From assembly GCA_049322795.1 (NCBI GenBank), contig JBMOQH010000014.1:124001-188000 (forward strand): 64,000 bases of DNA, read 5' to 3'. A model generated the notes under the pieces. It saw nothing but the letters and a program-made list of their open reading frames with translations. It ran no database searches and had not been told where the DNA came from. Position 1 is the first letter of the stretch. Every line of letters starts with the position of its first letter. Positions 9,510 to 17,406 of the stretch are shown one piece after another. A program made the translations under genes and the position numbers. The DNA comes from Immundisolibacter sp049322795 (GTDB lineage: Bacteria > Pseudomonadota > Gammaproteobacteria > Immundisolibacterales > Immundisolibacteraceae).

Positions 9510-10376
9510 ATGCGGCTTTCGACGGTCAAGCGCTTGGTGTCCGGCTTGCTCATCGCCGGTCTCGTGTCCACCGCCCACGCCGCCCCGCCGCGGGTGCCGC
9601 CTTCTGTCGGGGCACCCGACATCCGCTCCGCCGCCGCGCTGATCCAGAGCGCCGACACGGGCGAGGTGCTGTACGCCAAGAACGCCGATCAGACTCTGCC
9701 CATCGCCTCCATCACCAAGCTCATGACGGCCATGGTGGTGCTGGACGCCGGTCAGCCCATGAATCAGGTGCTGGCCATCACCGACGCCGAGCGGGACCGC
9801 CTGCGCGGCACGACCTCGCGCCTGGCCATCGGCACGCGCCTGTCGCGCAGCGATATGCTGCGTCTGGCGCTGATGTCGTCCGAGAACCGCGCCGCCGCCG
9901 CCCTGCTGCGCAATTACCCCGGCGGGCAGGCCGCCGGCGTGGCCGCCATGAACCGCAAGGCACGCGCGCTCGGCATGACGCGGACGCAGTTCGTCGAGGG
10001 CACGGGGCTGTCCGGCGCCAACCGTTCGACGCCGCGTGATCTCGCGCGCCTGGTGCGCGCAGCGGCCCGCTACCGGACCATCCATGCCTACTCGACCACA
10101 CCCGAGTATTCGGTGATGGTCGGCCGCTACCGCACGCTGTACCGCAACACCAATCCGCTGGTGCGAAATCCGTCCTGGGACATCGCCCTGACCAAGACCG
10201 GGTATCTCAGCGAAGCGGGGCGCTGCCTGGTGATGCAGACCACCGTCAACGGCAAGCCGGTGGTGATGGTGTTGATGAACTCCTGGGGCACGCTCACACG
10301 CGTCGGCGACGCCGGCCGCGCGCGGCGCTGGCTGGAAGCCTCGGCACGCGGCACGCAGATCGCCCGTCAGCCCTGA
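9510..10376 (+). CDS. pbpG: D-alanyl-D-alanine endopeptidase, PBP7 type (peptidase S11)
   Basis: A 288-residue periplasmic peptidase of the low-molecular-weight penicillin-binding class that cuts peptidoglycan cross-links. The chosen ATG has a GGGAGA site and opens a signal peptide (LVSGLLIAGLVSTAHA). The three active-site motifs are present: Ser67-Ile-Thr-Lys70, Ser124-Glu-Asn126 and Lys229-Thr-Gly231. The absence of the extra C-terminal domain seen in DacA/DacC points to the PbpG group. The last bases overlap the end of gmk on the other strand by 10 bp. Confidence 0.9.
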   Translation: MRLSTVKRLVSGLLIAGLVSTAHAAPPRVPPSVGAPDIRSAAALIQSADTGEVLYAKNADQTLPIASITKLMTAMVVLDAGQPMNQVLAITDAERDRLRGTTSRLAIGTRLSRSDMLRLALMSSENRAAAALLRNYPGGQAAGVAAMNRKARALGMTRTQFVEGTGLSGANRSTPRDLARLVRAAARYRTIHAYSTTPEYSVMVGRYRTLYRNTNPLVRNPSWDIALTKTGYLSEAGRCLVMQTTVNGKPVVMVLMNSWGTLTRVGDAGRARRWLEASARGTQIARQP

Positions 10377-10990
10377 GGGCTCAGCTCCGGCAGCGTGGCG
10401 GCCAGCCAGGGACGCTGGCGCTCGCGCGTCAGCGCTGAAGCGCGCGTGATGGCGAATAGGTCATCCAGCGCCCGCTCGAAATCCTCGTTCACCACCAGAT
10501 AGTCGAACTCCGGCCAGTGGCCGAGTTCGGCGAGTGCGTCGCGCATGCGCCGCTCGATCACCGCCTCGTCATCGCCACGGCCAGTCAGACGCGCGCGCAG
10601 CACCGGGACTGAGGGCGGAAGGATCATCACCGTCAAGCAGCCCGGCAACCGCTGACGCGCCTGGCGTGCGCCCTGCCAGTCGATTTCGAGCACCACCGAG
10701 CGGCCGGCGGCGAGCGTCTGCGCCACCGCCGGGGCGGCCGTGCCGTAGTGATGGTCGAACACCTGGGCCGACTCCAGGAACTCGCCAGCCGCCTGCATGG
10801 CGGCAAAACGCTCGGCGCTGACGAAGTGATAGGCCACGCCGTCCTGCTCCCCCGGTCGCGGCGCGCGGGTGGTGTACGAAACGGACAGGGAAAGCTTCGG
10901 GCAACGCTGCACCAGCGCCCGCACCAGGCTGGTCTTGCCGACCCCGGACGGACCACAGACGACAAACAGCAAACCGGGGGCAAGTGGCAT
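10367..10990 (-). CDS. gmk: Guanylate kinase
   Basis: The enzyme phosphorylates GMP to GDP. Starting at the ATG at 10990 gives 207 residues, the normal size, with the P-loop GPSGVGKT near the N terminus, the GMP-binding segment SYTTRAPRPGE and the LID region further on. A start at 11047 would add 19 residues that the family does not have. It stands alone, without the usual rpoZ-spoT neighbours, and converges with pbpG, the two stop codons overlapping by 10 bp. Confidence 0.94.
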   Translation of the reverse strand: MPLAPGLLFVVCGPSGVGKTSLVRALVQRCPKLSLSVSYTTRAPRPGEQDGVAYHFVSAERFAAMQAAGEFLESAQVFDHHYGTAAPAVAQTLAAGRSVVLEIDWQGARQARQRLPGCLTVMILPPSVPVLRARLTGRGDDEAVIERRMRDALAELGHWPEFDYLVVNEDFERALDDLFAITRASALTRERQRPWLAATLPELSPQG

Positions 10991-11192
10991 GGGTGACGAC
11001 TCTGGAGACGATGCGCGGAGTTGGCGACGGCCAGCGGGAGCGCTCATTCAAACGGCGCCTGCCAGCCGCGGCAGGATGCCCCGCCGTGATTCAAGGGCGC
11101 AAGCCCCTGATGCATGCGGCGCAGGGATGAGCCGGCCCCGGTGATTGGCCGGACAATGCGCACCACCAAGCCCGCAACAAGCCACCTCGCCA

Positions 11193-11771
11193 GTGAGCGC
11201 ACCCCGCCCCGACACCCTGAGCATCGACCCCAGCAGCGGGCTGGCCAGCGGCCTACCCTACCTGCCCTCGCCACACCGCGACGAGCGCCCTCCGGGCGAG
11301 GTGATCGAGCTGCTGATCATCCACGCCATCAGCCTGCCGGCCGGTGAGTACGGCGGCCCGGACGTCCCGGCGCTGTTCTGCGGCACGCTCGACTGCACCC
11401 GTCGCGCCGACTACGCGACGCTGGCGGGGCTGCGCGTGTCGGCGCATTTCTTCATCCGCCGCACCGGGCTGGTCACACAGTTCGTGCCGGTTCAGCAGCG
11501 TGCCTGGCACGCCGGCGTGTCGCATTTTGCCGGCCGCGAGCGCTGCAACGATTTCTCGCTCGGCATCGAGCTCGAAGGCAGCGACGACGACGGCTTCACG
11601 CCGGGCCAGTACGCGGCGCTCATCACGCTCACGCGGGCACTGCGCGCCGCGTTTCCGGCCATCCGCGCAGAGGGCATCGTCGGCCACAGCGATGTCGCCC
11701 CCGGCCGCAAGACCGACCCCGGCCCGCATTTCGACTGGGCGCGCTACCGCGCCGCCATCGGGGCGCCCTGA
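11193..11771 (+). CDS. ampD: 1,6-anhydro-N-acetylmuramyl-L-alanine amidase
   Basis: This zinc amidase works in the cytoplasm in peptidoglycan recycling, splitting the peptide from anhydro-MurNAc. The likely GTG start at 11193 gives 192 residues; a TTG at 11145 would add 16. Zinc ligands are seen as His in LLIIHAIS, and His and Asp in GHSDVAPGRKTDPG, with the supporting Glu in LGIELEG. These are the AmpD rather than the AmiD/AmiA pattern, and there is no signal peptide. Its stop codon overlaps the start of the next gene (TGATG). In many bacteria loss of AmpD raises AmpC expression; no ampC is seen here. Confidence 0.92.
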   Translation: MSAPRPDTLSIDPSSGLASGLPYLPSPHRDERPPGEVIELLIIHAISLPAGEYGGPDVPALFCGTLDCTRRADYATLAGLRVSAHFFIRRTGLVTQFVPVQQRAWHAGVSHFAGRERCNDFSLGIELEGSDDDGFTPGQYAALITLTRALRAAFPAIRAEGIVGHSDVAPGRKTDPGPHFDWARYRAAIGAP

Positions 11772-12376
11772 TGGACGCTCCGGTCACCCTCATCGACCTG
11801 CTGCGCCACGGCGAGCCCGAAGGCGGCCCACGCTTTCGCGGCAGCGTCGACGACCCGCTGTCGGCCACCGGCTGGGCGCAGCTCGCCGCCGCCACGACCG
11901 ATCAGCAATGGGACGCGATCGTGTGCTCGCCGCTGCGCCGCTGCCGGGAATTCGCGCAGGCGCTCGCCGCCGACCGTGGCATCGACTGCCGCATCGAGCA
12001 CGATTTCCGGGAGATCAGCTTTGGTCTTTGGGAAGGGCTCACCACGCCGCAGGTGCAAGCCGACTACGGCGCCTCACTCACCCGGTTCTGGCAGGACCCG
12101 GAGGCCCACCCGCCCCCGCAGGGCGAGCCGCTGGCAGCGTTCTGCGAGCGCGTCGATGCCGCCTGGCGGCGTCTTGCAAGCGATGCGCAGGGCCAGCGCG
12201 TGCTGCTGGTCGCCCACGGCGGCACCATCGCCATGGTGCTGCGCGGCGTGCTCGGCATGCCGCTCAGTCACGCCTGGCGGATACGCCTGGGCTACGCGGG
12301 GCGGGCGCGGCTGCGGCTCGATCACACCGAACACGGCACACTCACCGCGCTGGTCGGGCTCACGGCCGGTTATTGA
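11771..12376 (+). CDS. Histidine phosphatase family protein (phosphoglycerate mutase fold)
   Basis: A 201-residue protein of the histidine phosphatase superfamily. The catalytic histidine is in LLRHGEPEGG near the N terminus, the second arginine in CSPLRRCREF and the second histidine in VAHGGTIAMVL. The segment FREISFGLWEGLT resembles alpha-ribazole phosphatase (CobC) and related broad phosphatases. No cobalamin gene lies nearby, so the substrate cannot be told. It is translationally coupled to ampD by a one-base overlap and converges with the molybdenum hydroxylase genes. Confidence 0.85.
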   Translation: MDAPVTLIDLLRHGEPEGGPRFRGSVDDPLSATGWAQLAAATTDQQWDAIVCSPLRRCREFAQALAADRGIDCRIEHDFREISFGLWEGLTTPQVQADYGASLTRFWQDPEAHPPPQGEPLAAFCERVDAAWRRLASDAQGQRVLLVAHGGTIAMVLRGVLGMPLSHAWRIRLGYAGRARLRLDHTEHGTLTALVGLTAGY

Positions 12377-12382
12377 ACGCCT

Positions 12383-14497
12383 TCAGGCCAGCCGCAGCGG
12401 CAGGGACCGCAGCCGCTGGCCGGTGAGCGCAAACAGCGCGTTGGCCAGCGCCGGCGCCAACGGCGGCACGCCGGGCTCGCCGGTGCCGCCAGGCGGCTCC
12501 CCGCTCGGCACGATATGCACCTCGACCGTCGGCATGGCGTCGAGGCGCAGCAGCGGGTAGCTGTCGAAATTGCCGATGCGGGCCGCGCCGTCCGCCATCG
12601 GCACCTCGCCGTGCAGCGCGGCGGTCAGGGCATAGACGATGCCGCCTTCCATCTGCGCCGCCACCTGGTCCGGGTTCACGTGCCGGCCGCAGTCGATGGC
12701 GCACACCACGCGGCGCACGCGCGGCGTGTCCTTGACCCGCTCCACCTCCACCACCTGCGCCACGTAGCTGCCGTAACTCATGTGCACGGCAAGGCCGCGG
12801 GCACGGCCCTCGGGCAGCGGCTCGCCCCAGCCGGCGCGCGCGGCGGCCAGATCGAGCACGCCCCGGTGGCGTGGCTTGTCGGCCAGCAGACGGCGACGGA
12901 AGGCGAGCGGATCCTCGCCCGCCGCGTGCGCGAGCTCGTCCACGAAGGACTCGACCACGAAGGCGTTGCCGGAGCTGCCGACCGAGCGCCAGTAACCGAC
13001 CGGCACGCCCACGTCCACCAGCGCGCAGTCGAGCGCCACGTTGGGAATGGCGTACGGCAGCTCGCGCACGCCCTCCACCACGGTGCGGTCGACGCCGTCC
13101 TTGATCGCACCCGGATTCAGGCGGCGCTCGATGCTGGGGCTGGCTATGCGGTGCTGCCAGGCGGCGGGATTGCCGTCCGCCAGCGCCGCGCGCAGGCGAT
13201 GCACCGCGGCGGGACGGTAGAAGTCGTGCGCGAGATCGTCCTCGCGCGACCAGATGACCTTGACCGGCGCCTTGGCCGCCCGCGACAGGGCCACCGCGTC
13301 GAGCACGAAATCGAACTCGAAGCGCCGCCCGAAGCCGCCGCCCAGATACGTGGTGTGTACGGCCACCCGCTCGCGCGGGATGCCGAGCAGCTTGGCCGCC
13401 GCATCGCGGCTGCGCGTCTGGCCCTGCGTCGGCGCCCAGATGTCGCAACGATCGCCCTGCACGTGCGCGGTGGCGTTCATGGGCTCGAGGCAGGCATGGG
13501 CCAGGAACGGCAGCCGGTAGGTGGCGTCGATGGTCCTGGCGGCGGCCGCGAGCGCCGCGTTGGCATCACCGTCCCGGCGCGCCGGACTGCCGGGCTGCTC
13601 CAGCGCCGCGTCGAGCGCGCTCGCGATGCCGGCCTCGTCGAGCGCCAGCGCCGCCGGGCGCCAGCGCACGGTCACCTTCTGGGCCGCCCGGCGCGCCTGC
13701 CAGTAGCCGTCGGCAATCACGCCGACGCCGGAGTCGATGGCGACCACCGCGCGCACGCTGGGCAGTTTTTGCGCAGCTGCGGCATCGAAGCTGTCGAGCG
13801 CGCCGCCGAACTGCGGCGGCCGCAGCACCACCGCCGTCAGCAGCCCCGGCAGACTCACGTCGATGCCGAACTGCGCCCGCCCGGTGACCTTCGGCAGGTT
13901 GTCGACGCGCGGCGTCGACTTGCCGATGTAGCGATACTCGGCCGCCGGCCGGCGCGGCGGGCTCTGCGGCATCGGCTCCTGCGCCGCCAACTCGGCGAGC
14001 TCCCCGTACCCCAGACGCTGCCCGTCCGGCCCCAGCACGGTGCCGATGGCGCTGCGGCAGGCGGCCGGAGCGACCTGCCAGGTGCGGGCCGCGGCGGCGA
14101 TCAGCAGGGCCCGCGCGGCGGCGCCGGCATCGGCGAGCGCGTCCCAGGAATAGCGGATGCTGGTGCTGCCGCCGGTGCCCATCATGCCCATGGCGAGGTG
14201 ATAGGCCGGGTCTTCGTCGGCCATCACCAGGCGCACGGCGGCGAGATCGACGTCGAGCTCGTCGGCCAGGATGGCGGCGAGACCCGTGTGCGTGCCCTGC
14301 CCCATCTCGGACTTGTGCAAGGTCAGCGTGACCGTGCCGTCCGGGTCCACGCGCACGAAGGCGTTGGGGGCGAACGCGGCGTCCGTCGCGGCGTCGCTCC
14401 CGGCGGCGGCCAGCGACGGCAGGCGCAGCGCCAGACACAGGCCACCGGCGACGCTCGCGCCGCCCACCAGAAACGCCCGCCGGCTGAGGGTGGCCAT
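12383..14497 (-). CDS. Molybdopterin-binding subunit of a xanthine-dehydrogenase-family hydroxylase (IorB-like)
   Basis: A 704-residue large subunit of a molybdenum hydroxylase of the isoquinoline 1-oxidoreductase / membrane aldehyde dehydrogenase group. These enzymes hydroxylate N-heteroaromatics or oxidise aldehydes using water. The start at 14497 has a GGAGGTG site and is followed by a twin-arginine signal (SRRAFLVGG), so the folded enzyme is probably exported. Family segments include the cofactor-binding GQGTHTGLAAILADELD and the GGGFGRRFE loop. The iron-sulfur subunit lies just upstream with almost no gap. There is no FAD subunit, which fits enzymes that pass electrons to cytochromes. 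No xdhC-type chaperone gene is close by. The substrate is unknown. Confidence 0.87.
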   Translation of the reverse strand: MATLSRRAFLVGGASVAGGLCLALRLPSLAAAGSDAATDAAFAPNAFVRVDPDGTVTLTLHKSEMGQGTHTGLAAILADELDVDLAAVRLVMADEDPAYHLAMGMMGTGGSTSIRYSWDALADAGAAARALLIAAAARTWQVAPAACRSAIGTVLGPDGQRLGYGELAELAAQEPMPQSPPRRPAAEYRYIGKSTPRVDNLPKVTGRAQFGIDVSLPGLLTAVVLRPPQFGGALDSFDAAAAQKLPSVRAVVAIDSGVGVIADGYWQARRAAQKVTVRWRPAALALDEAGIASALDAALEQPGSPARRDGDANAALAAAARTIDATYRLPFLAHACLEPMNATAHVQGDRCDIWAPTQGQTRSRDAAAKLLGIPRERVAVHTTYLGGGFGRRFEFDFVLDAVALSRAAKAPVKVIWSREDDLAHDFYRPAAVHRLRAALADGNPAAWQHRIASPSIERRLNPGAIKDGVDRTVVEGVRELPYAIPNVALDCALVDVGVPVGYWRSVGSSGNAFVVESFVDELAHAAGEDPLAFRRRLLADKPRHRGVLDLAAARAGWGEPLPEGRARGLAVHMSYGSYVAQVVEVERVKDTPRVRRVVCAIDCGRHVNPDQVAAQMEGGIVYALTAALHGEVPMADGAARIGNFDSYPLLRLDAMPTVEVHIVPSGEPPGGTGEPGVPPLAPALANALFALTGQRLRSLPLRLA

Positions 14498-14498
14498 G

Positions 14499-14960
14499 TC
14501 ACACCTCCCGCGCCAGCACGGCGGCGCGCTGCACCGCCCGGCGGATGCGCTGGTAGGTGCCGCAGCGGCACAGGTTGCCGCGCAGCGCAGCGTCGATGGC
14601 GGCATCGTCCGGCTGCGGCGTGTCCGCCAGCAGCGCGGCGGCGGCCATGATCTGCCCCGACTGGCAGTAACCGCACTGCACCACGTTCAGTTCCATCCAG
14701 GCGCGCTGCACCGGATGGCTGCCATCGGCCGGCAGGCCCTCGATGGTGGTGACCTCGCTGCGCCCGACCGCCGCCAGCGGCGTCAGACAGGCCGGCGCCG
14801 GCCGGCCGTCGAGGTGCACCAGGCAGGCCAGGCACTGCCCGACCCCGCAGCCGAACTTGCTGCCGGTGAGGCCCAAATCTTCCCGCAGCACCCAGAGCAG
14901 CGGTTTGTCGGGCTCGGCGTCGACCTGGTACGCCGTGCCGTTGACGCGCAGTTCGGCCAT
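14499..14960 (-). CDS. [2Fe-2S] subunit of the molybdenum hydroxylase (IorA-like)
   Basis: A 153-residue electron-transfer subunit with two [2Fe-2S] clusters. The plant-ferredoxin-type ligands are Cys38, Cys43, Cys46 and Cys58. The helical-domain ligands are Cys96, Cys99, Cys131 and Cys133 (CGYC, then CRC). Length and cysteine pattern match IorA, CoxS and related subunits. It has a clear GAGGAG ribosome site, and its stop lies next to the start of the large subunit, so the two are co-translated. Confidence 0.92.
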   Translation of the reverse strand: MAELRVNGTAYQVDAEPDKPLLWVLREDLGLTGSKFGCGVGQCLACLVHLDGRPAPACLTPLAAVGRSEVTTIEGLPADGSHPVQRAWMELNVVQCGYCQSGQIMAAAALLADTPQPDDAAIDAALRGNLCRCGTYQRIRRAVQRAAVLAREV

Positions 14961-15081
14961 GACTCGCTCCTCGGAATCGCCAGGCGCTTGAGCCTAACAA
15001 CCGCAGCGTTTCCCGTCGACCGTCGCCTCGATCGGACAGTCTGCTCAAATAGGCCCGACAAATAACCAGGAGGAGCCCCCC

Positions 15082-16269
15082 GTGACCGAAGCCCGCGACC
15101 CCATCGACACGCTGATCGCCGCCGCCCACCGCATCGGCGAGCGCGCCGCCGCCCAGGCCGAAACGGCCGACCGCAACCGGCGCCTGTCCGATGAACTGGT
15201 GGCCGACCTTGCCCACAGCGGCCTGATCGGCCTGCTGCAGCCGCGGCGCTGGGGCGGCCTCGAGGTGTCCTTTCCGGACTTCGTGCGCGTGTCGGAAGTG
15301 CTGGCCAGCTACGACGTGGCCACCTCCTGGGTGCAGGTGCTGCTCGGCTGCCACCACTGGTGGGGCGGGCTGGTCGACCTGCCGATGCAACAGGAACTGT
15401 GGGGCGACAACCCGCACCGGCTGTTCGCCGACGTGTTCGCGCCGATGGGCAAGCTCGAGCACACCGCCGACGGCCTGCGCCTGTCCGGGCGCTGGATGTT
15501 CGCGTCGGGCGTACACTGGTCCGATTTCGTGGCGCTGGGCGCCAACGGCGCACTGACGCCGGACGGCGAACCGGAATACCTGATGCTGTTCGTGCCGAAG
15601 GGCGATTTCCGGATCGTCGACGACTGGGACACAGTCGGCCTGCGCGGCACCGGTTCCTCGTCGGTGGAAGTCGCCGGCGCCATCGTGCCGCCGCACCGGG
15701 TGGTACGCATGGGGCACATGGTCGCCAGCGGCACCGCCCCCGGCCAGACCATCAACCCCGGCCCGATCTACCAGGTGCCCTTCGTCGCCGGCCTGTCGAT
15801 CGCGCTCGCGCCGACCAGCGTCGGCGGCGCACAGGGCATGCTGTCGGCGTTCACCGAGCGCATGCGCTCACGCACGCCGCTGTTCAGCGCCGACCGTCAG
15901 GACGCCCTCGTCAGCTCGCAGCTGTTGCTGGCGGACAACGCCGTGCGGGTGGATGCGATGCAACAGCTCATGTACCGCTACGCCGACGCGCTGCAGGCGT
16001 TCGGCCGCGGCGAAGGGTCGCTCGACGCGCCCGAACTGCGCGTGCGCAGCTTTGCCTGGCGCGCCTGGCTGGCGCGGCAGGCGCGGGAACTGGCGACCGA
16101 GCTGTTCACCCACACCGGCGCCACCGCCATCTACGGCGGCAACGCCCTGCAGCGGCGCTGGCGCGACCTGCACGCCATGGCGCAGCACCTGGTGATCAAC
16201 CACGAAACGGCCAGTCGCGCCTTCGGGCGCTACCTCGCCGGGCAGGCGCCGGAGCCGGGCATGTACTGA
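15082..16269 (+). CDS. Group D flavin-dependent monooxygenase (acyl-CoA dehydrogenase fold; HsaA/HpaB-C2/DszC-like)
   Basis: A 395-residue protein with an acyl-CoA dehydrogenase fold that most resembles reduced-flavin monooxygenases such as HsaA and the C2 component of 4-hydroxyphenylacetate hydroxylase; DszC belongs to the same class. Telling segments are LQPRRWGG, GRWMFASG and the stretch DDWDTVGLRGTGSSSVEV. The catalytic glutamate of true acyl-CoA dehydrogenases is not apparent. The GTG start has a perfect AGGAGGAG site. Such enzymes need reduced flavin from a separate reductase, and one is encoded at 16880-17368. The substrate is unknown: an aromatic, steroid or organosulfur compound is possible. 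It faces the four-gene operon across two strong hairpins. Confidence 0.83.
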   Translation: MTEARDPIDTLIAAAHRIGERAAAQAETADRNRRLSDELVADLAHSGLIGLLQPRRWGGLEVSFPDFVRVSEVLASYDVATSWVQVLLGCHHWWGGLVDLPMQQELWGDNPHRLFADVFAPMGKLEHTADGLRLSGRWMFASGVHWSDFVALGANGALTPDGEPEYLMLFVPKGDFRIVDDWDTVGLRGTGSSSVEVAGAIVPPHRVVRMGHMVASGTAPGQTINPGPIYQVPFVAGLSIALAPTSVGGAQGMLSAFTERMRSRTPLFSADRQDALVSSQLLLADNAVRVDAMQQLMYRYADALQAFGRGEGSLDAPELRVRSFAWRAWLARQARELATELFTHTGATAIYGGNALQRRWRDLHAMAQHLVINHETASRAFGRYLAGQAPEPGMY

Positions 16270-16352
16270 AGGGAGGCGCTGGACTCGTTCAGCGCTTGCG
16301 CGGCACAGGGATGTGCCGCCATGTTTAAGGACGATACGTCGTTGAACATGAA

Positions 16353-16382
16353 GCCCATCGAAAATCGCACTTTTCGATGGGC
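16353..16382. terminator. Perfect 12-bp hairpin between convergent genes
   Basis: The inverted repeat at 16353-16364 and 16371-16382 (arms GCCCATCGAAAA and its complement) has a six-base loop. The A-rich and T-rich stem ends give a terminator-like shape on either strand. It lies between the plus-strand monooxygenase and the minus-strand SRPBCC gene. Confidence 0.7.
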
Positions 16383-16384
16383 GT

Positions 16385-16417
16385 GGTCTGAAAAGTCCAG
16401 GATGGACTTTTCAGACC
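16385..16417. terminator. Perfect 15-bp hairpin between convergent genes
   Basis: The arms are at 16385-16399 and 16403-16417 (GGTCTGAAAAGTCCA and its complement) with a three-base loop GGA. It sits two bases from the previous hairpin and just after the stop of the SRPBCC gene on the minus strand. Together the pair can end transcription from both directions. The strong perfect symmetry also leaves room for a small mobile palindrome. Confidence 0.7.
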
Positions 16418-16429
16418 TTCCGAAGCGGC

Positions 16430-16855
16430 TCAGCCGCGTTCCAGCACCGCCTTGGCGCCGGCGAGACCGCCCCGATACACCTCGCCGATGAAGGCGACGG
16501 CGTCCACCTGCGCATCCGGTATCGGCTGAAAGCTGGCCGTCCAGGTGATGCGCGAACCGCTGCCGAGCGGCGTCACCGCAATGCGCGAGCGGTAGTCGGT
16601 GCACGGCAGCGCGCCGGCGATGACCACGTACTCGTAGCTGCGGCCGGCCTCGTCGCGCGCTTCCTGGCGCTCGGTGAGCTTGTTGCCGTCGGGCATGGTG
16701 AGGTAGCGCAGCGCGCCGATGCCGCTGCCCTTGACCACGCTCCCGGTCACCGCCGGAAACCAGCCGACCAGGCCGGCGAAGTCGCCGACCAGCGCCCAGG
16801 TCCTGTCCGGCGGGGCGGCGACGTCGATGGTTTCCGTCACATTCGGCTGGGCCAT
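16430..16855 (-). CDS. SRPBCC family protein (polyketide cyclase/START-like)
   Basis: A 141-residue helix-grip fold protein. The N-terminal VTETIDVAAPPDRTWALVGDFAGL and the later ITWTASFQP are typical of the SRPBCC / polyketide cyclase 2 family, which bind hydrophobic ligands and sometimes act as cyclases or hydrolases. A GGAGGAG ribosome site precedes the ATG. It is the last gene of the minus-strand operon, 24 bp from the flavin reductase, so it probably handles a pathway intermediate. No catalytic residue can be assigned. Confidence 0.82.
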   Translation of the reverse strand: MAQPNVTETIDVAAPPDRTWALVGDFAGLVGWFPAVTGSVVKGSGIGALRYLTMPDGNKLTERQEARDEAGRSYEYVVIAGALPCTDYRSRIAVTPLGSGSRITWTASFQPIPDAQVDAVAFIGEVYRGGLAGAKAVLERG

Positions 16856-16879
16856 GGGTTTCTCCTCCAGTCGTCCGGC

Positions 16880-17368
16880 TCAGGCCGGCAGGGTCTTGTA
16901 GCCGCTGCGGAAATACAGCAGCGGCGGCGCCGGCTCACCGACCTGCGCCTGCTTGATCGCGCCAACGATGATCACGTGATCGCCGCCGTCGAACTGCGCA
17001 TGCAGCGTGCAGTCCATGTGGCCGATGCTGCCTTCGATGATGGGCGCACCGGTCACCCCGGGCCGGGTCGGCACGGCGTTCATCTTCTCCGGGCCGCCTT
17101 TCTTGGCGAGCGCGTTCGAGATGTCCTGCTGGCTGTCGGCCAGGATGTTGATGCTGAAGGCGCGCGCCGCCTGGATGGCCTTGAGCGTCTCGGACTCGCG
17201 CACCAGCGCGAACAGGGCCAGCGGCGGGTCCAGCGACAGCGAGCTGAACGAGTTGACGGTGATGCCCCAGGACCGCCCCTCGGCGTCGGCAACGCACACC
17301 GCGGTCACGCCGGTGCAGAACTGGCCGAACACCTGGCGCAGGGCTTTCGGGTCGAGCGTATCGGTCAT
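16880..17368 (-). CDS. Flavin reductase (HpaC/HsaB/DszD-like)
   Basis: A 162-residue FMN-binding split-barrel reductase that makes free reduced flavin from NAD(P)H. Family features are FCTGVTAVCV near the N terminus, GITVNSFSSLSLDPPL in the flavin-binding region, and GGDHVIIVGAI near the C terminus. AAGGA sits seven bases before the ATG. It lies 38 bp behind the DszB-like gene in the same operon, and is the expected partner of the flavin monooxygenase at 15082-16269. Confidence 0.9.
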   Translation of the reverse strand: MTDTLDPKALRQVFGQFCTGVTAVCVADAEGRSWGITVNSFSSLSLDPPLALFALVRESETLKAIQAARAFSINILADSQQDISNALAKKGGPEKMNAVPTRPGVTGAPIIEGSIGHMDCTLHAQFDGGDHVIIVGAIKQAQVGEPAPPLLYFRSGYKTLPA

Positions 17369-17406
17369 CGAGGGGTCCTTGTCGTTCGGGTGTTTCGGTT
17401 CGGCAA

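Noticed and set aside
6975..10085. Very long minus-strand open frame (1036 codons) over parC and pbpG
   Set aside because: It is antisense to parC, which has clear motifs. The translation is His/Arg/Gln-rich and lacks any domain, as expected from the complement of a GC-rich gene.
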